DNA from: Penicillium oxalicum
Taxonomy: Eukaryota; Ascomycota; Eurotiomycetes; Eurotiales; Aspergillaceae
Length of the DNA: 64,000 nt
Reading direction: 5' to 3'
Assembly: GCF_001723175.1 (NCBI RefSeq)
Contig: NC_064652.1
Span: 3,782,001 to 3,846,000, forward strand
Shown here: positions 59,952 to 64,000 of the stretch, in pieces
Layout of the letters: each line of letters starts with the position of its first letter
How positions within the stretch are numbered: position 1 is the stretch's first letter
Position numbers and translations under genes: made by a program
The notes under the pieces: model-generated
What the model was told of the DNA's origin: nothing
What the model saw: only the letters and a program-made list of their open reading frames with translations
Database searches by the model: none

Positions 59952-60269
59952 AGATGGGGGCGAAAGTTGTACATAGATTGATTTGTTATTCCCTATTTGG
60001 TCACCGCGTACAGATTGGTTTTGGTTTGTTTTGAAATTTTTCTTTTGACTTTGATGGTCCCGTTATTGGTTTACGTTTACTACTGTGACTTGTCTGATAA
60101 ATGAATTTATGTGCGATTACTGATATGCGTTCCGTTTCCGTTTCCGTTCCGTTCTCTCGTTTGAATGTGCTGTTGTCCTGTGCTTGCTATGCCGCAAAAC
60201 TATCCTAGAGTTTGCTTGAATAGTACCTGGAAATCCCATCTCTCTCTCTCTCTCTCCCTGATCTTCAAT
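59952..60269. other. Convergent 3' flanks with CCGTTT repeats
   Basis: The 318-bp gap between two stop codons holds a short run of TTCCGT units near 60128-60155 and a CT run near 60240-60256; no gene. Confidence 0.6.
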
Positions 60270-62775
60270 CTACATACACTGCCGATGTAAACTGAGCTTG
60301 TACTGCGCCAAGGATGAAGTTCCCTGCAACGCCTCCAACAGGCCTAGCACCTTGTTAATGTGCCATTGCAACACTTTCATCTTCTCCCCACTGGTCCACC
60401 CGCCCCACGAACCACCCGCCGCCGCATAAGGCCCTTGCGTTGGCATACTCGCACTCGCAGCCTCAAAATCCCCCGCCCCCTGCGCAAACGCAAAGAACTC
60501 AGTTGCCGAGTTCCACCTTGACGTGACCCCCATATCTCCCTGAAAATCCTTACCTTGCACTTGCCCTGGGCCCGGTCCAGTTGTGGGTACGGCTCCTATC
60601 CCTGTCCCTATTCCGTCTACGGCTCGCGCAGCGTGTAACAGAACCTGCCCCACCAGCGCCGCCGCCGAGGTCGGTTGCAGGACTCGTCGCAGACTTCCCG
60701 TACAGGTACGCATCTCTCTGCTCGGGTCCAGCGGTATCTGTGACTGAGCTTGCACCTGCACCTGCGCCTGAACACCGGGAACGTCACGATTGCCGATATT
60801 CCAACATTGTTCGAGCACGACGATGCAGGAGTCCATGCAAGCGTCCATGCACATCATGCGTAGAGTCACCGAAGTATTGGGCGCATGCATGAGGTGGAAC
60901 GCCTCGTGGCGGAAGAGTTTGAATCGGATGAGACCGAGCTCAAGACTCAGGTGCATATTTTGAATCATGGGGGCCTGGGCCAGAGACAGTCGCTGCTCGG
61001 CACTGTGCTTGTCGGTGACGAGGTCTCCGGTGGTGGTGGAGGAGGGATCGACCGCCATAGCGCCGGCATTGAAAGTGCTGCCATCGGGAAGAGTGCCGCC
61101 AAGTAATTGATAGAAGGAGAGTTTGTTGTCGAGGGCATCTAGCTTGGTGCAGAGCTCCGCCGCCTGGGCGGGAGACACGGGTCCCGGACGGTTGATGCAG
61201 TCCTCTGCGCGACGCGAGAGATGAGCCAAAGCCAGTCCGTACTCTAGATAATGTCTTGTCTGGCTGAGTCGATCCCGGTGTTCTTGCTCTATGGCGGGCG
61301 GGAAAGACCCGTCGTCTGGAAGGCCGGCGACTTTGGAAGGTGGTTGGTGGTGCATCTCCGGTCGAATGAAATAGCTGCTGTTGTGGTAGATGCCCGGAGA
61401 AGTCCAGTCTAGCAAGCAGATGAAAGACCAGAGTTGCCAGCGCAGCTCGCGATCAAGAAGAGAGCATCCCTCGTCCGAGGGGCTATCGAGCGAGGCGTCG
61501 ATGGCGGAAGAGATGACGTCCAAGTGGAGTTTGAGGTACTCAGATGGTGCGGCAAAAGATCGCGCAGCCATCAAGAGAAGAATCTTGATAGACACAATCT
61601 GCAGCGGAATATCCGAGACTACAGTGGTAGAAGTTCCGCCCTGTTGCGCGAGATCCCTGTTCATCTTGAGGGGCGGCGGTGCTCGTACTTCAGCAAGGAT
61701 TGGTTTGGCAGGGGGCTGGAACGAGTCCAAGTCTGAAGGCGATATCAGTGTACGCGACGCTTTCCATAAATCGCGGGCCATGGCGTCGATGTTTGTATTC
61801 GCGAGTCCCAGCTCCTGTGCTTTCCCGGGAATAAGGTCGACGGTCGCGAGACTGGCGACCGCTAGGATCCTGGAAACCTTGACGTCGAGATGTTCCCGCG
61901 AGGTGGGGGAGCTGGCAATTTCCATGCCCTGTCGAAGATACTCAACCTCCTCAATGTCGCAGCTGAGTTGGTGTACATCGATAAACCCTGTCAGTGGTGC
62001 AGCAGCGGAGATCTGAGTCGCCATATGAGTGAGAGATTCGTGGAAATGTTGAAAGAACCTTGAGGATGAAGACTCACGTAATGCGAAAATAAACCCCGAA
62101 GTAATTGACTCTCGGGCAGTAATGCGATTAACTGTGATGCTGTCCATTGATTGAGGCCGGGGTTTTGATATGGTAAGTCTGTGCATCGATCAGTCTCTTC
62201 AATTCTCGCGAATCCAAAGATCTACTCAGAGAAGACCAACGTACCCCAGCCGATGTGACCTGCAGGCATGCTGCCCCTGCTTCCCGAACCCCCGCGGGAT
62301 GAAGGTCGGTATTCCGGCGAATTCAAGTCCAGAAATTCCGCAAGATCCTTGTTCTTACTTTTGCTGTTCTGAATTAAAGTCGAATTCAACGTTTTGAGCT
62401 CCTGAACCTCCTCCGTTAATTTGAGAATCATCTTCGTCAGTTGCTCGAGGCTTTCCCGGTGGTTTGGTCTACACACTGTCAGTCACCGTCGAGCTCAATA
62501 GCTTTCTCTCTGGCTACGAGAACTTACTCTGGTCTTTGTCCTTCTTCCCACGTACACAGATGGCCCTGTCCTCGTGCCTGACAGGCACCGCATGGGTCAA
62601 AACGATCGCATTTGAGCTTCCGCCGTCGGCACGAATGACAACTGAATATCTTCTTGTCTTTTCCTTTCTTGGGCGCCGGGTTCGGCTTCGATGAGCCAGT
62701 TGGGGCAGGAGGATTGGTCTTGTCCGAGGACTCTACCGCTGCCACGGGGTTTGAAGAGGATTCTTGAACCGCCAT
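60270..62775 (-). CDS. Zn2Cys6 transcription factor with coiled coil
   Basis: Four exons, 62775-62528, 62468-62245, 62178-62078 and 62012-60270, give 771 residues. After a Ser/Pro/Lys-rich start, FSCHSCRRRKLKCDRFDPC carries the zinc cluster, Cys46, 49, 56, 62, 65 and 74. Residues about 84-112 form a leucine-heptad coiled coil (LEQLTKMILKLTEEVQEL) that would hold a dimer. The third exon, only 101 bp, encodes a segment ending LPESQLLRGLFSHY; it joins exon 4 at SAAAPLTGFIDV, giving the usual start of the fungal-specific regulatory domain. The rest (about 190-770) is helical, with many Gln/Gly-rich linkers near the end. It is nuclear and should bind CGG inverted repeats. It could regulate the adjacent flavoenzyme or the isocyanide genes. 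An upstream in-frame start at 62847 is possible. Confidence 0.87.
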
Positions 62776-64000
62776 GGTAAGATCGATATCGTGTACTTGT
62801 TCTGGGGAACGCCAACCCCCAGCAAAAGGGTCGGGCAAAGCGATCAATGTCGGTGATTTTGTGTTGAGACAAATTCCACCTGACGACTGACATACTCTCT
62901 ACGAGAATAGGAGAGTGGTGAAGAAGAAAAAAGGGAAACCAGCAACACGAGACCCTCATACGGACATCCAGAAAAGGGAGTCTACTACTGCAGTAGCTGA
63001 AGCAAGACCCGCAAAAGCTGGTAAGGACTGTTAAAAGTTAACCTAGCCTTGCAGGTCAAGGATACCTTCCGGTCTTTCACAATAAACTCAATACAGCCGG
63101 GTCTGGCAATGTCCCGAGTACGTTGGTCGTCTCTAGCGCTGAACTTACAGGTCAGCACTAGACTTGGGCGCTATCGCTGAACTTGGGGGCCATCCTTCAA
63201 CTTGAAGTCAGCTCACCATCCCTTGCAGGGATCCCTTCGTTGAGGTCTCTGACGACAGGGCTGTGAGATGCCTCGAAGGTCGCTTTCCCGGCAAGCGATC
63301 TGGACGTCTCTCAGGCAGTGGAGCTCCGCCCAAATCAGAGCGACACGGGTGTGATAAGGGGCATGTGGGTTTTTGTTTGGTATCGATCCCACATGCTGGA
63401 ACAGATCGTCCCACGCTAAAATGGTACGCACGTTCTGGATGGTTACTCTGGGTTCTCTATTATTCTCCGCAAAGCTTCTCGATGAGTGGCCTGTTCTCGT
63501 GGAATACGAGGAGTGTCCCACCATATGGGCTTTTACTGGGTCCGTTCGGCAACGCCTCAGGAAATTGAGTACCGGTCATTGAGCATTCGTTGGCTTTCCA
63601 TTCGGTCAGCCACCAGGGCTGGCGCTGTCTGACGAGTCGTGAAGAATTACCAGATTCGGCCGAGCGGCGAGTCGGGCTACGGCGGCTGACGACGGTCCGA
63701 TCACAAGACGAACGAATCATGACTCGCTCTCATCTGACTTCCTCATCGAGTGGATCTCGTAAGCGGACGACTGGCCAGTCAGAACAGCCCTTCGCGTCAG
63801 CCCGCAGTATCTTATCACACCTGACTCCAGCAGAGATTGTCTCATGTCTGATGAATATCCTTATACGGGCTTTGCCTTTCTTCAATTCAATATTACCGCT
63901 AAGCCACAGTATTGCATTGTTCAGGCTATTCGCGACAAATTAAAGCAATGGTACGTCACCATATAATCATCAGGTCTGTATTGAAACCTCTTTGGATACT
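62776..64000. other. Upstream flank, nothing recognised
   Basis: Promoter side of the second Zn2Cys6 gene to the window end. Short ORFs only; no RNA gene or repeat of note. Confidence 0.5.

Noticed and set aside
1..64000. CRISPR array or bacterial operon signals
   Set aside because: No spaced direct repeats or Shine-Dalgarno-type organisation; the DNA is eukaryotic.

Overview
The window looks like nuclear DNA of a filamentous ascomycete, most likely a member of the Eurotiales (Aspergillus/Penicillium type). Protein-coding genes carry short introns (about 55-115 bp) with GT...AG borders. Two 5S rRNA genes lie dispersed outside any rDNA array, a tRNA-Arg gene lies alone, and the gene content (NRPS-like reductase, Dit1/PvcA-type isocyanide synthases, Zn2Cys6 regulators) is typical of secondary-metabolite regions in such fungi. 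The species cannot be named from the sequence.

Layout. (1) 1-19.6 kb: a long stretch with no protein gene I can support, only short ORFs, homopolymers and small repeats. (2) 19.66-20.42 kb: a boundary zone with two 5S rRNA copies on the + strand, followed by a 228-bp MITE with terminal inverted repeats and a TA target duplication. (3) 20.7-31.6 kb: a glutamate-decarboxylase-family PLP enzyme diverges from a 1238-residue adenylation-thiolation-reductase NRPS-like enzyme; then a decayed gene and a membrane-anchored short-chain dehydrogenase. (4) 32.04 kb: tRNA-Arg(UCU). (5) 34-63 kb: a set of genes centred on isocyanide chemistry: a 14-TM MFS transporter, an isocyanide synthase fused to a TauD-type dioxygenase, a HAD phosphatase, a Zn2Cys6 regulator, an isocyanide-hydratase-like DJ-1/PfpI protein, an unrecognised Ser/His-rich acidic protein, a second isocyanide synthase with a shrunken dioxygenase tail, a glutathione S-transferase, a flavin-dependent halogenase-like oxidoreductase with a C-terminal Cys cluster, and a second Zn2Cys6 regulator.

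How the parts may work together (inference). The two isocyanide synthases would turn the amino group of an amino acid into an isonitrile. The fused dioxygenase would decarboxylate or desaturate the product, and the FAD enzyme could tailor it. The MFS pump would export it, the hydratase-like protein would convert isonitrile to formamide, and the GST could handle electrophiles. Two regulators sit at or inside this region. No cytochrome P450 is present, although one is expected for xanthocillin-type dimers, so the product may differ from xanthocillin or the cluster may continue outside the window. The decarboxylase/NRPS-like pair is separated from this set by the tRNA and has less C-ending codon use, so it may be an independent locus.
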